Shown: positions 44,035 to 53,855 of the stretch, piece after piece
Layout: the number at the start of each line of letters is the position of its first letter
How positions within the stretch are numbered: the stretch's first letter is position 1
Assembly: GCA_019823025.1 (NCBI GenBank)
Contig: CP081940.1
Location: 62,001 to 126,000 of the forward strand
DNA from: Methylophilales bacterium
GTDB taxonomy: Bacteria; Pseudomonadota; Gammaproteobacteria; Burkholderiales; Methylophilaceae
Direction of reading: 5' to 3'
DNA length: 64,000 nucleotides
Notes under the pieces: generated by a model
The model's input: the letters and a program-made list of their open reading frames with translations, nothing else
What the model was told of the DNA's origin: nothing
The model's database searches: none
Translations under genes and position numbers: made by a program

Positions 44035-45444
44035 ATGAAGAGTATCGTCATAGTTGGCAGACCTAATGTAGGTAAATCGAGTTTATTTAATCGTTTAACG
44101 AAAACTAGGGATGCAATCGTAGCTGATATGCCTGGTCTTACAAGAGATAGGCATTATGGGAAGTTAGAAATTCAAGATAGTCAATTTCTACTAGTTGATA
44201 CAGGTGGGTTTGAGCCAAAGAATAAAGAGGGAATTGTGCAAGAAATGGCTCTTCAAACAAAACAAGCTATTGATGAAAGCGACATTATTGTCTTTATGGT
44301 TGATTCTAGAAAAGGATTGCATCCAACTGATGAACATATTGCTGACATTATAAGAAAGAATGAAAAGCCAAAAATTATTGCGGTAAACAAAGCAGAAGGT
44401 ATTTTAGATGAAAAAGCATTCGTAGATTTTTATTCACTCGGATTTTCAAATTTAATTAGACTGTCTTCAGCTCATGGAGAGGGAATTTCAGCCCTCAAAG
44501 ATTTTTTATTAACGTTTGATGAAAACCGTGAAGAAGAAATTGAGGATGAAAAACATCCAAAAATATCGATAGTTGGTAAACCCAATGTTGGAAAGTCTAC
44601 CCTCATAAATGGCTTACTTGGGGAAGATAGATTTATTGCTTTTGACCAACCTGGAACAACAAGAGATGCAATTTCAACAGAATTTTTTTGGGGGAAAGAT
44701 ACTTATACCTTAACTGATACGGCAGGTATAAGAAAGAAAGGGAAGGTGTTTGAAACGATAGAGAAATTTTCAATTATCAAAACACTTAATGCAATAGAGC
44801 AGTCAAACATTGTAGTTTTACTTATTGATGGAAAGGATGGTCTTTCAGCTCAAGACTTGCATATTCTTGCATTTGTAATCGAAACTGGAAGGTCTTTGGT
44901 TGTAGTTATTAATAAATGGGATTTGTTAGATGACTATGAAAAAGATAAAATAAAAATTCAGATAGATAGAAAACTCTCATTTGTCAATTTTGCTGAGGTG
45001 GTATTTATCTCGGCTATTAATAAAAGAGGCTTTTCAGAAATGATGAGAGCTATCAAAAAAGCATATCAATCATCGCAAAAAAAACTTTCTACGCCACAAA
45101 TTAATTCTGTTCTTGAAAACGCATTAATTTCTCATCCTCCAAAGATTATTAAGGGTATAAGGCCAAAACTGAAATATGCACATCAAGGCGGCTTGAATCC
45201 GCCTCAAATTATTATTCACGGTAATCATTTAAATGAAATAAAAAAAGATTACATTGTCTTCCTGGAGTCTTTTTTTAGAAAATCATTTCAATTAGTTGGT
45301 ACACCAATAAGAGTTTTATTAAAAAATTCTGAAAATCCTTTTGATAAAAAAGATTTAAAACCGAGGAAAACCGGTCTTGTGACAAGAAGAAAAATTAAAA
45401 ACGAATATAGAGAAAAATTGAATAAAAAAAATATTTCTAATTAA
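44035..45444 (+). CDS. der: Ribosome assembly GTPase Der (EngA)
   Basis: This 469-residue protein has two GTPase domains in series and a C-terminal KH-like domain, unique to Der. G1 motifs are GRPNVGKSS (about 8-16) and GKPNVGKST (about 181-189), with DTGGFE and DTAGIRKKGK as the G3 loops, and NKAE and NKWD as G4. It acts in 50S subunit maturation. The stop codon overlaps the convergent bamD stop by 4 bases. Confidence 0.97.
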   Translation: MKSIVIVGRPNVGKSSLFNRLTKTRDAIVADMPGLTRDRHYGKLEIQDSQFLLVDTGGFEPKNKEGIVQEMALQTKQAIDESDIIVFMVDSRKGLHPTDEHIADIIRKNEKPKIIAVNKAEGILDEKAFVDFYSLGFSNLIRLSSAHGEGISALKDFLLTFDENREEEIEDEKHPKISIVGKPNVGKSTLINGLLGEDRFIAFDQPGTTRDAISTEFFWGKDTYTLTDTAGIRKKGKVFETIEKFSIIKTLNAIEQSNIVVLLIDGKDGLSAQDLHILAFVIETGRSLVVVINKWDLLDDYEKDKIKIQIDRKLSFVNFAEVVFISAINKRGFSEMMRAIKKAYQSSQKKLSTPQINSVLENALISHPPKIIKGIRPKLKYAHQGGLNPPQIIIHGNHLNEIKKDYIVFLESFFRKSFQLVGTPIRVLLKNSENPFDKKDLKPRKTGLVTRRKIKNEYREKLNKKNISN

Positions 45445-46247
45445 TCGTAAAGACTATCCCAAATATTCCACCAATCTTTCTTTTTAGCCTGGAGGTCTTT
45501 GGTGTGAAATTGGCTATTAGGATAATTTAATTTAAGTATTTTTTCAGTATCTTTCTGAAGATCATGAATTCCAAGAAACTCATAAGCGCTAATCATAATA
45601 ACTAAAGATTCTTCTTGGTGAATGGTTTGTGGATACTCTTTAAGCACAAACTGTGCTCTATTAAGCGCAGCAATGTAGGCTTTACGTTTCATGTAGTATC
45701 TTGCTACATGAATTTCGTTTTCAGCCATTTTATTCATTAGGTATGTCATTCTGATTATACAATCATCATAGTATTTGCTGTCAGGATATCTCTCTACAAC
45801 AATTTCAAAGGCTTTGAAGCTTTCTTTAAGTGGTGAAACATCACGGTCACTAATGTCTTGAAGGGTGAATTTATCCATTAAGCCTCTATCTACAAATAGA
45901 ACGACTCCTTTTAAATAGAATGCATAGTCAACTGTTGGATGATTAGGGTATAGTCTAATAAATTTATCAAGCATCGCAATAGCCTCAGCATCTTGAGAAA
46001 ATTTATAATATGCATAAGCTAGGTCTAATTTAAACTGTGGAGCAAGCTTTGAATTGGGGTAACGTTGCTCTCCTTTTTCTAGCACTCTAATTGCCGAGGG
46101 CCAGTCACTGCTAGCTGCATAAGCTTCACCTCTGGATAGAATCCACTGAGGTGTTTGACCAGTAGTTTCATCAAATTCAACGGGATCACCAAAAATAAAA
46201 CAACCCGATAAGAGAAAAGTTAGTATTAATGTTGAAATTAATTTCAT
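45441..46247 (-). CDS. bamD: Outer-membrane assembly lipoprotein BamD
   Basis: This 268-residue protein is the essential TPR lipoprotein of the BAM complex. The lipobox LLSGC gives Cys16. TPR-like repeats follow with RYPNSKLAPQF, YYKFSQDAEAIAMLDKFIRLYPNH and VERYPDSKYYDDC, typical of ComL/BamD. It is transcribed away from rluD, with only 38 bases between the two start codons, so their promoters must overlap each other or the genes. Confidence 0.95.
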   Translation of the reverse strand: MKLISTLILTFLLSGCFIFGDPVEFDETTGQTPQWILSRGEAYAASSDWPSAIRVLEKGEQRYPNSKLAPQFKLDLAYAYYKFSQDAEAIAMLDKFIRLYPNHPTVDYAFYLKGVVLFVDRGLMDKFTLQDISDRDVSPLKESFKAFEIVVERYPDSKYYDDCIIRMTYLMNKMAENEIHVARYYMKRKAYIAALNRAQFVLKEYPQTIHQEESLVIMISAYEFLGIHDLQKDTEKILKLNYPNSQFHTKDLQAKKKDWWNIWDSLYD

Positions 46248-46285
46248 AGGTTGATTAATGATAATGATGATGTAAATTATACCTT

Positions 46286-47251
46286 ATGAAACAAGAAAAA
46301 TTAGAGTTAATCATCCCAAAAAAATTAACAGGAAAAAGAATAGACATTGCACTTCAAGAATTGATGGCAGACTATTCAAGAGCAAAGCTCCAAGCTTGGA
46401 TTAAATCAGGATTTATTTTACTTGATAGCAAAAAAATCTCATCAAAAGACATTGTTTTAGGCGGTGAGATAGTCAGCGTCGAAGTTCAACAAGATGAAAA
46501 AATACTGCAATTCGAGCCAGAAAATATTTCACTTAATATCGTCTATGAGGATGAAAATTTATTTGTAATAAATAAAAATCAGAATATGGTTGTTCACCCA
46601 GCAGCTGGAAACTGGAGTGGCACTATATTAAATGCAATCTTGTTTCATTTTCCTAAGAATAAATCTTTACCTAGATGTGGAATTGTTCATCGTCTTGATA
46701 AGGATACAACAGGTTTAATGGTGGTTGCAAAAGATGAAGTAACCCAATCAAATCTCATTAAACAATTGCAGTCAAAAAAAGTATTTAGGGAATATAGGGC
46801 AATTGTCTGGGGTCAGGTGCTTGTAAATAAGTCAATTGATCTTCCGATAGGGCGACACCCATCAGTTAGAACAAAAATGGCCATAAATAAAAATAATGGA
46901 AAGAATGCTGTTACCCATTATGAAGTTCTTGAACGGTTCATAATGCATAGTTATTTGAGGTGCAAGCTTGAGACTGGAAGAACACATCAAATAAGAGTTC
47001 ATATGAATCACAATACATCTCCTATTGTTGGAGACCAGACTTATGGGCTCAAGAAAATCATCCCTACAAAAGAAATATCATTAGCATTGAAGGATGCGAC
47101 TATTAACTTTCCCAGACAGGCACTTCATTCAAGTTCATTGGGCTTGATTCATCCAAAGACTAAAGAGAATATGCGTTGGGATATCGATCTCCCTGAAGAT
47201 ATGAAAACACTTCTTGATCTAATAAGGCATGAAAGCTCAATTTCTAACTAA
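46286..47251 (+). CDS. rluD: 23S rRNA pseudouridine(1911/1915/1917) synthase
   Basis: This 321-residue enzyme has an N-terminal S4 domain (about 14-75) and an RluA-type catalytic domain. The motif is HRLDKDTTGLMVVAK with the nucleophile near D138, and the RTHQIRVHM motif is also present. The neighbourhood bamD(divergent)-rluD-yfiH is standard for RluD. It overlaps the next gene by one base. Confidence 0.95.
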   Translation: MKQEKLELIIPKKLTGKRIDIALQELMADYSRAKLQAWIKSGFILLDSKKISSKDIVLGGEIVSVEVQQDEKILQFEPENISLNIVYEDENLFVINKNQNMVVHPAAGNWSGTILNAILFHFPKNKSLPRCGIVHRLDKDTTGLMVVAKDEVTQSNLIKQLQSKKVFREYRAIVWGQVLVNKSIDLPIGRHPSVRTKMAINKNNGKNAVTHYEVLERFIMHSYLRCKLETGRTHQIRVHMNHNTSPIVGDQTYGLKKIIPTKEISLALKDATINFPRQALHSSSLGLIHPKTKENMRWDIDLPEDMKTLLDLIRHESSISN

Positions 47252-47958
47252 TGCTTAATACTATAGATAACATAAATGTATTTGAGCCCGAATGGGATGT
47301 CCCCAAAAATATTTTCGCCTTACAAACAATAAGAAATTCTGACTCCGGTAAGGAGCCCTTAAAAAAAAATAAAACAAAACCATTAACTAATTTTGGTCTT
47401 GAATTTATTAATAAAAAGGCAATACGGTTAAATCAATCACATAGCAATATTCCTATTGAGTTACCATCTGATGAACGAGATGCTGATGCTTCATACACAA
47501 CACAGAACAAAGTGATCTGCTCAATAAGAACAGCTGACTGTATGCCCTTATTGGTTACAGATGAAGAGGGAAGTTTTGTTGCTGCTATTCACGCAGGCTG
47601 GCGAGGACTGACATCTGGAATTATTGAAAATACCTTAAAAAAAATTAATGTAAAAGGCAAATTTATAGTTTGGATTGGTCCGCATATTAGCCAAGATTTT
47701 TTTGAGGTAGGTGCTGAAGTAAGAAATATTTTTTTGGAAAATGACCCATTTTCCGCAGAGGCATTTAAAAATGGAGCTAACGGGAAATATTTTCTTTCTA
47801 TGCTCAAAGTAGCTGAGCTTAAGTTATTTTACTTAGGTGTAGAAAAAATATACATTACGAAAAATTTTTGCACTTACAAAAATGCTAATAATTATTACTC
47901 ATATCGCAGAGATGCTTCCAAAGAGAGGATGACCTCCTTAGCATGGATAGAAGAATAA
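47251..47958 (+). CDS. Purine nucleoside phosphorylase / polyphenol-oxidase-fold protein YfiH
   Basis: This 235-residue DUF152 protein (YfiH, LACC1 relative) binds zinc with conserved Cys and His. Visible are RTADCMPLLVTD, AIHAGWRGL and SYRRDAS near the end. Members have purine nucleoside phosphorylase/adenosine deaminase activity, and one member edits peptidoglycan precursors (PgeF). The fixed link to rluD is seen here. GIG-type substrate choice cannot be told. Confidence 0.9.
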   Translation: MLNTIDNINVFEPEWDVPKNIFALQTIRNSDSGKEPLKKNKTKPLTNFGLEFINKKAIRLNQSHSNIPIELPSDERDADASYTTQNKVICSIRTADCMPLLVTDEEGSFVAAIHAGWRGLTSGIIENTLKKINVKGKFIVWIGPHISQDFFEVGAEVRNIFLENDPFSAEAFKNGANGKYFLSMLKVAELKLFYLGVEKIYITKNFCTYKNANNYYSYRRDASKERMTSLAWIEE

Positions 47959-47986
47959 TTTTATTTCATCTTACCTAACTTCAAAC

Positions 47987-47992
47987 TATAAT
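47987..47992 (+). promoter_or_regulatory. Possible -10 element ahead of the ZIP transporter gene
   Basis: A perfect TATAAT lies 25 bases before the ATG at 48017, in a 58-base gap. The upstream TTTCAT at 17-base spacing is a weak -35. This is the only promoter-like sequence in the gap. Confidence 0.35.
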
Positions 47993-48016
47993 AGATTACT
48001 TTTTTATGGATAAACA

Positions 48017-48793
48017 ATGGCTTTATACTGGATCATAGCTGTTTCATTCGCTGGAGGATTAATGAGCCTCCTACTTGCAAGTATCATTTTTAAGAATGCT
48101 AATGTTGCTTTAGCAAACAATTTAGTGAGTTTAGCTGTAGGGACTCTATTAGCTGCCTCATTTCTTGAAATAATTCCTCATGCAATGGAGGCTTCAAATA
48201 ATAATTTCCATGATATTAGTTTTACGGTATTGATTGGAATTTTGATACTTTTTATTCTTGAGAAGTTAATGATATGGCGTCATTGCCATGGTTCTCACTG
48301 TCACAAACATACAGAATGCGACTCACAATCAAAGCAAAGTAAACCCAGTGGGAATAGCGGTATTATTGTGATTGGTGATTTATTTCATAACTTTGTTGAT
48401 GGTATATTAATTGCGAGTGCATTTTTGGTTGATATTAAACTTGGTTTGATTACTGCGCTTTCAATGCTACTTCATTGTTTACCGCAAGAAATGAGCATAT
48501 TTTCAGTGCTTTTACATCAGGGTGTATCAAAGTTTAGGGCGTATATGTGGAACATTGCATCGAGTTTTGCCACACTATTGGGTGGGCTTTTATCTTTTTA
48601 TATTTTAAGTATTATGGAGAACCTCGTTCCTTATGTTTTAGCAATAGCTGCGTCAAGCATGATATATGTTGCAATATCTGATCTTATTCCAGATCTTCAT
48701 GAGAAAACTGATACAAAAGACTCTCTTAAGCAAATATCATTTATTTTGATTGGAGTGGCTATCATCTATTTTCTTCATGATTCAATTCATTAA
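48017..48793 (+). CDS. ZIP-family metal transporter
   Basis: This 258-residue inner-membrane protein has about eight hydrophobic segments and a His/Cys-rich loop (RHCHGSHCHKHTEC, about 91-104). The ZIP metal-site motifs are present in helices IV-V (GDLFHNFVDGILIAS and LLHCLPQEMS). It should import zinc, iron or a similar divalent metal. It stands alone between yfiH and gltX. Confidence 0.92.
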   Translation: MALYWIIAVSFAGGLMSLLLASIIFKNANVALANNLVSLAVGTLLAASFLEIIPHAMEASNNNFHDISFTVLIGILILFILEKLMIWRHCHGSHCHKHTECDSQSKQSKPSGNSGIIVIGDLFHNFVDGILIASAFLVDIKLGLITALSMLLHCLPQEMSIFSVLLHQGVSKFRAYMWNIASSFATLLGGLLSFYILSIMENLVPYVLAIAASSMIYVAISDLIPDLHEKTDTKDSLKQISFILIGVAIIYFLHDSIH

Positions 48794-48808
48794 AATAAGG
48801 ATTATTTT

Positions 48809-50200
48809 ATGAAGGTAGTCACTAGATTTGCTCCAAGTCCAACAGGGTACCTTCATGTTGGAGGTGTCAGGACGGCACTATTTTCATATGCTTTCGCGAA
48901 AAAAAATAAGGGCGATTTTTTATTAAGAATTGAGGATACAGATATTGAGAGATCTTCTGAAGATGCTATCAATGCCATATTAAACGGCATGAAATGGTTA
49001 GGGCTTGAGCATGATAAAACAATACAATATCAAACAAAACGCTTAGATTTATATAAAAAATATATTAACACCATGATTAAAAGTGGGGACGCATACTATT
49101 GTTATGCCTCCAAAGAAGAGCTTGATAATCTGAGAGATGACCAAATAAAAAAAGGTGATAAGCCACGTTACGACGGTCGTTGGAGACCGGAGAATGGTAA
49201 AGCCTTACCTCAACCTCCTAAAGATATTTCTCCAACAGTAAGATTTAAAAATCCTAAAACAGGAATTGTTAAATGGGTTGATTTAGTTAAAGGTGAAATC
49301 AAGATAAATAATGAGGAGTTAGATGACTTTATCATTGCTAGGTCAGACGGAACACCAACTTATAATTTTTGTGTAGTTATTGATGACTGGGATATGGAAA
49401 TATCACATGTAATCAGGGGAGACGACCATATTAATAACACTCCGAGACAGATTAATTTGCTTAATTCTTTAAAAGCTCCAATTCCAAATTACGCTCACCT
49501 ATCAATGATTCATGGGCCAGATGGCCAAAAACTCTCAAAAAGACATGGGTCGGTTAACGTTATGCAGTATAGGGAAGATGGTTATCTACCCGAATCCTTA
49601 AATAATTATCTTGCTAGACTGGGTTGGTCACATGGTGACGATGAAAAATTTTCTATGGAAAGCTTCTGTGAATGGTTTGATTTTGAGCATGTCACATCAT
49701 CATCTGCTCAATTTGATAGGGCAAAGCTGGATTGGCTGAATGGTGAGTATATTAAAGAATACGACATAGACAAGTTAACAGAAATGGCCGCTTTAAAGCT
49801 TAATGAAATTAATTGCTCAACTAACAATATCGAAATTATCCGCAATGCCCTTAATTTATACAAGGACAGAGAAACGAATCTTAATTCACTTTTTAAAAAT
49901 ATTGTTTATTTTTTTAAAAAACCGGATCGGGATGTTGAATTGGAGGCAAAGTATATAAATGAAGTAAGTAAAAAAAGTATTAAAGCATTAGTTGATAGCC
50001 TTGAACGCATAAAGTGGCAAGAGGAGGACATTAATCAATGTATTAAAGATTTTGTAAAAAACAATGGGTTAAAGTTTCCTGAAATTGCAATGCCACTCCG
50101 AGTGAGGTTAGCAGGAAATCTTAATACACCTAACATTGGGAGTATAATATTTGTCTTAGGTCTTGACGAGTTAAAAGTTAGGGTCAGCGACTGCCTTTAA
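48809..50200 (+). CDS. gltX: Glutamyl-tRNA synthetase
   Basis: This 463-residue class I synthetase charges tRNA-Glu. The HIGH motif is in [13 protein letters not shown] (about 7-19) and the KMSKS loop is KLSKRHGS (about 242-249). [10 protein letters not shown] and [13 protein letters not shown] are typical. The C-terminal helical domain is present. Length is normal. Confidence 0.97.
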   Translation: MKVVTRFAPSPTGYLHVGGVRTALFSYAFAKKNKGDFLLRIEDTDIERSSEDAINAILNGMKWLGLEHDKTIQYQTKRLDLYKKYINTMIKSGDAYYCYASKEELDNLRDDQIKKGDKPRYDGRWRPENGKALPQPPKDISPTVRFKNPKTGIVKWVDLVKGEIKINNEELDDFIIARSDGTPTYNFCVVIDDWDMEISHVIRGDDHINNTPRQINLLNSLKAPIPNYAHLSMIHGPDGQKLSKRHGSVNVMQYREDGYLPESLNNYLARLGWSHGDDEKFSMESFCEWFDFEHVTSSSAQFDRAKLDWLNGEYIKEYDIDKLTEMAALKLNEINCSTNNIEIIRNALNLYKDRETNLNSLFKNIVYFFKKPDRDVELEAKYINEVSKKSIKALVDSLERIKWQEEDINQCIKDFVKNNGLKFPEIAMPLRVRLAGNLNTPNIGSIIFVLGLDELKVRVSDCL

Positions 50201-50222
50201 ATTCTATAAAGAAAATATTAAT

Positions 50223-50432
50223 ATGCATTTACAGGACAATTTTTTAAACAAAGTGATAGAAGAAAATATTTCTGTCTCAATATATTTGTTAAATGGAATA
50301 AAATTGCAAGGAAATATCCACTCGTTTGATCAATCTGTCATTGTGTTAAACGGCCAAGCCCCACAGCTTATCTACAAACATTCTATTTCAACTATTGTTC
50401 CATCCAAGAAAGTGAGCATAACTCAATCATAG
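50223..50432 (+). CDS. hfq: RNA chaperone Hfq
   Basis: This 69-residue Sm-like protein forms a hexamer that pairs small RNAs with mRNAs. Sm1 is seen as [20 protein letters not shown] and Sm2 as [12 protein letters not shown] (YKH motif). The C-terminal tail is nearly absent, as in many short Hfq proteins. The hfq-hflX-hflK-hflC order is conserved; hflX starts 2 bases after its stop. Confidence 0.97.
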   Translation: MHLQDNFLNKVIEENISVSIYLLNGIKLQGNIHSFDQSVIVLNGQAPQLIYKHSISTIVPSKKVSITQS

Positions 50433-50434
50433 AA

Positions 50435-51556
50435 ATGTTTGAAAGACCCAAGAATGGTGAAAGTGCGATATTAGTTAGTCTTAATATTGACGATATTGAT
50501 CATAAAGAAAATACGAGTGAATTTAAACTCCTTGCCTCCAGTGCGGGTTTTAAAGTTGCTGAATTAATTGAGAGTCAAAGAAAGTTCCCTGATGCTAAAT
50601 TTTTCATCGGTTCAGGAAAATTAAAAGAATTACAACAAATCAAGACTTTAGAAAACATAAAAACAATCATCTTCAACCATGAACTTACTCCCTCACAGGA
50701 GAGAAATATTGAAAAAGCGACTTCTATGCGAGTTTATGATCGAACAGCCTTGATTTTATTTATATTTGCAATGAGAGCAAAAAGTCATGAGGGCAAAATG
50801 CAAGTAGAGTTAGCTCATCTAAACCATCTGTCATCAAGGTTAACAAAAGGTTGGAGTCACCTAGAAAGGCAAAAAGGAGGCATAGGAGTGCGGGGGGGTC
50901 CTGGCGAAAAGCAAATCGAACTTGACCGAAGAATGCTTGGGCAGAGAATTAAGCAGCTTAAAATTAAATTAACAAAACTTGAAAAACAAAGAGCAAATCA
51001 ACGAAATGCTCGAAGAAGGTCAAAAGTATTTACTATTGCGATTGTTGGTTACACCAATGCCGGTAAGTCCACTTTGTTCAATAAACTAACGAGTGAGAAA
51101 ATATTGGCTGAAAACAAGTTATTTGCAACACTTGACACCACCTCACGTAAATTATTTATTGAGCATGGGCATGATCTTGTTATTTCGGATACGGTAGGAT
51201 TTATCAAAAAATTACCGACGACACTCATTGAAGCATTCAAGTCAACATTGGAAGAGTCATCAGATGCAGACTTACTTTTGCACATTGTTGATATAAGTAA
51301 CGCAAATAAGGCTGAACAAATTGTTCAAGTAGATAAAATCTTGAACGAGATTGGTGCAAACAATATTCAACAGATACTAGTATTAAATCAAATAGACAAA
51401 ATAAAGCTTAACGCTGGATATGATAGAGATGAGTATGGTAAAATCAACCGGGTTCAGTTGTCAGCTATTAACGGTGATGGAATTGAATTTTTAAAGAAAG
51501 CCATTGTCGAAAGAAGTCTAGATTTTATCAATCAAAGAAATGGAAAATATGCTTAA
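50435..51556 (+). CDS. hflX: Ribosome-rescue GTPase HflX
   Basis: This 373-residue protein splits stalled 70S ribosomes. It has the N-terminal HflX domain (FIGSGKLKEL, then VYDRTALIL), the Gly-rich linker GGIGVRGGPGEKQIELDRR, and a GTPase domain with G1 GYTNAGKST (about 204-212), DTVGFIKKLP and NQIDK. The length is somewhat shorter than E. coli HflX at the C-terminus. It overlaps hflK by 17 bases. Confidence 0.96.
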   Translation: MFERPKNGESAILVSLNIDDIDHKENTSEFKLLASSAGFKVAELIESQRKFPDAKFFIGSGKLKELQQIKTLENIKTIIFNHELTPSQERNIEKATSMRVYDRTALILFIFAMRAKSHEGKMQVELAHLNHLSSRLTKGWSHLERQKGGIGVRGGPGEKQIELDRRMLGQRIKQLKIKLTKLEKQRANQRNARRRSKVFTIAIVGYTNAGKSTLFNKLTSEKILAENKLFATLDTTSRKLFIEHGHDLVISDTVGFIKKLPTTLIEAFKSTLEESSDADLLLHIVDISNANKAEQIVQVDKILNEIGANNIQQILVLNQIDKIKLNAGYDRDEYGKINRVQLSAINGDGIEFLKKAIVERSLDFINQRNGKYA

Positions 51557-52790
51557 ATTATTCGGATTTGTTGGAAACAAAATTTCAAATGTAATTAGAA
51601 ACGCTAATAATGATGGTCCGCCAGATTTAGACGAATTAGTGAAGGATCTAAAGTCTAAGGTTAACAACGTTTTTAAACTAAAACCCAAAAATACAAGCAA
51701 TGGTAATGGCTCTCAACCTCCATCAAATAACTCTGGGGATTCAGGAATTATAAAACCCCTACCAATAATCATTGTCATCTTTCTTGTGTGGTTGGCAACT
51801 GGGTTTTATATCGTAGACCAAGGCTCCAGGGGCATTGTCCTAACATTTGGTAAAAATACAGGAATCACTCAACCCGGACCAAGATGGCATATTCCCTATC
51901 CAATTGAAACTGTTGAAATTGTCAATCAAGAGCAAGTTAGAACTATTGAGGTAGGCTACCGCTCACTTGGTGAGGGAGCAACTCAACAACTGAAAGAATC
52001 TTTAATGCTAACGGGTGATGAAAACATTATCGATCTTCAATTTGCAGTCCAATACAATTTAAAGTCAGTCGAGGATTTTCTTTTTAATAATCGTTCAGTT
52101 GAGAGCTCCGTGAGAGGAGCAGCTGAAACAGCAATCAGAGAGGTTGTCGGAAAGAGTGATATGGATTTTGTTTTATACGAGGGCAGGGAAGAGATTGCAA
52201 TAAAAACAAAATCATTGATGCAGTCAATTCTTGATCTATACCAAACAGGCATTAATATTACGAGTGTGACAATGCAGAATGCACAGCCACCGCAACAAGT
52301 TCAAGCGGCATTTGATGATGCAGTTAAGGCAAAACAAGATCTTGAAAGACAAAAGAATGAAGGTCAAGCATATGCTAACGATATAGTTCCAAAAGCAAGA
52401 GGTACCGCTTCAAGACTAACAGCCGAAGCTAATGGATATAAAATATCAATTGAAAACGAGGCATTAGGTAACGCTAGCCGTTTTGATCAGATTTTAGCTG
52501 AATACATAAGAGCGCCTGAGGTAACTAAAAAAAGGTTATTTTTAGAAACTCAAGAGCAAATCATGTCAACAGTAAGTAAAATTATTATCGATCAAAAAGG
52601 TTCAAACAGCCTTATATATCTTCCGCTTGATAAAATTATTCAGAATTCAAGCAAAAATAACAATGAAGCTCTCGATCCAAGTCAGGCATCAAGCCAAACA
52701 GACCCTGATATATCTGCATCAGATGTCATTAATTCATTAACAGATCGTTCTAGAGGAGCATTTAGAGCGCGTGAAAGGGATATAAGGTAA
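51540..52790 (+). CDS. hflK: FtsH-protease regulator HflK
   Basis: This 416-residue protein is a band-7/SPFH membrane protein that forms a cage around FtsH with HflC. It has an N-terminal PPDLDELVKDLKSKV, one membrane helix (about 74-95), the SPFH domain with GLGEGATQQ-type loop and PPQQVQAAFDDAVKAKQDLE near the coiled coil. ATG 51540 or the in-frame ATG 51549 could be the start. It overlaps hflX. Confidence 0.95.
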   Translation: MENMLKLFGFVGNKISNVIRNANNDGPPDLDELVKDLKSKVNNVFKLKPKNTSNGNGSQPPSNNSGDSGIIKPLPIIIVIFLVWLATGFYIVDQGSRGIVLTFGKNTGITQPGPRWHIPYPIETVEIVNQEQVRTIEVGYRSLGEGATQQLKESLMLTGDENIIDLQFAVQYNLKSVEDFLFNNRSVESSVRGAAETAIREVVGKSDMDFVLYEGREEIAIKTKSLMQSILDLYQTGINITSVTMQNAQPPQQVQAAFDDAVKAKQDLERQKNEGQAYANDIVPKARGTASRLTAEANGYKISIENEALGNASRFDQILAEYIRAPEVTKKRLFLETQEQIMSTVSKIIIDQKGSNSLIYLPLDKIIQNSSKNNNEALDPSQASSQTDPDISASDVINSLTDRSRGAFRARERDIR

Positions 52791-52795
52791 ATATT

Positions 52796-53665
52796 ATGGG
52801 AAAATTATCAAGAGTACTCGTATCAATCATCGTTCTACTAATTTTACTCAGCCTATCGACGTTCACCGTTGATCAAAGAGAGTTTGCGTTAGTTTTTAGA
52901 TTAGGTGAGATTGTCTCTGTTAAAAAAGAGCCTGGCCTCTACTTTAAAACACCAATAGTTGAGAATGTTAAGTTCTTTGACAAAAGGATATTAACCTATG
53001 AATCAGAGCAGCCAGATAGGTTTATAACGAGTGAGAAGAAGAATGTACTGGTAGATTCATATATTAAATGGAGAATCATTGATCCGTCTAAATATTACGT
53101 TTCAGTTAATGGCGATGAAAGACAAGCTGAGCGAAGAATCACTCAAACAGTCAATGATGGACTTCGAGCTGAATTTGGTAAAAGGACAATACAAGAGGTT
53201 GTATCTGGTCAAAGGTCAGAGATTATGGGTATCTTGCAAGAAAGAGCAGACAGTGAGTCAAGACTCATAGGTGTTGAGATTTTAGATGTAAGATTAAGAA
53301 GGGTAGATCTGCCTGAAGAAGTCAGCCAGTCTGTATACCAGAGGATGAATGCTGAAAGGAAATCTGTTGCGAACGAACTAAGGTCTCAAGGTTTTGCTGA
53401 TTCAGAGAAAATCAGAGCTGTTGCCGAGAAAGAAAGAGATATTATTATTACAGAGGCTTATAAAGACGCTCAAAAAATTAAGGGTGAGGGTGACGCGAGT
53501 GCATCTAGAATCTATGCTGAAGCTTTCTCAAAAAACCAGGATTTCTATGATTTCTTTAGAAGCCTTGAGGCTTACAGAAAAAGCTTTAAAGGAAAGGATG
53601 ATATTTTAGTTCTCGATCCTAACTCTGACTTTTTCAAATTCCTAAAAAGCCCTGATAGCAAGTAA
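52796..53665 (+). CDS. hflC: FtsH-protease regulator HflC
   Basis: This 289-residue protein is the SPFH partner of HflK, with a short N-terminal membrane anchor (about 6-22), VDQREFALVFRLGEI, EPGLYFK-P and a long C-terminal coiled-coil (ERDIIITEAYKDAQKIKGEGDA). Length is normal. The DUF2065 gene starts right after its stop codon. Confidence 0.96.
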   Translation: MGKLSRVLVSIIVLLILLSLSTFTVDQREFALVFRLGEIVSVKKEPGLYFKTPIVENVKFFDKRILTYESEQPDRFITSEKKNVLVDSYIKWRIIDPSKYYVSVNGDERQAERRITQTVNDGLRAEFGKRTIQEVVSGQRSEIMGILQERADSESRLIGVEILDVRLRRVDLPEEVSQSVYQRMNAERKSVANELRSQGFADSEKIRAVAEKERDIIITEAYKDAQKIKGEGDASASRIYAEAFSKNQDFYDFFRSLEAYRKSFKGKDDILVLDPNSDFFKFLKSPDSK

Positions 53666-53854
53666 TTGAGTGAGTCTATTGTTCTGGCAATTGGTCTTGT
53701 TTTAGTTATCGAGGGCTTGTTCCCACTCTTTTTTACACAAATTTGGAAAGACGCGTTTATTAGAATAACAAATCAAAAAAATGGTCAAATAAAGTTCTAT
53801 GGACTTTTATCAGTGATTATTGGCATAATGATTATATTTATTGGAACCAACTAA
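53666..53854 (+). CDS. DUF2065-family small membrane protein
   Basis: This 62-residue protein has two predicted membrane helices (about 5-25 and 43-60) joined by a basic loop. It fits the DUF2065 (YjeT) family, which sits between hflC and hisZ or purA in many proteobacteria. It starts with TTG directly after the hflC TAA. Its function is unknown; the place suggests a link to the HflKC complex. Confidence 0.85.
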   Translation: MSESIVLAIGLVLVIEGLFPLFFTQIWKDAFIRITNQKNGQIKFYGLLSVIIGIMIIFIGTN

Positions 53855-53855
53855 A

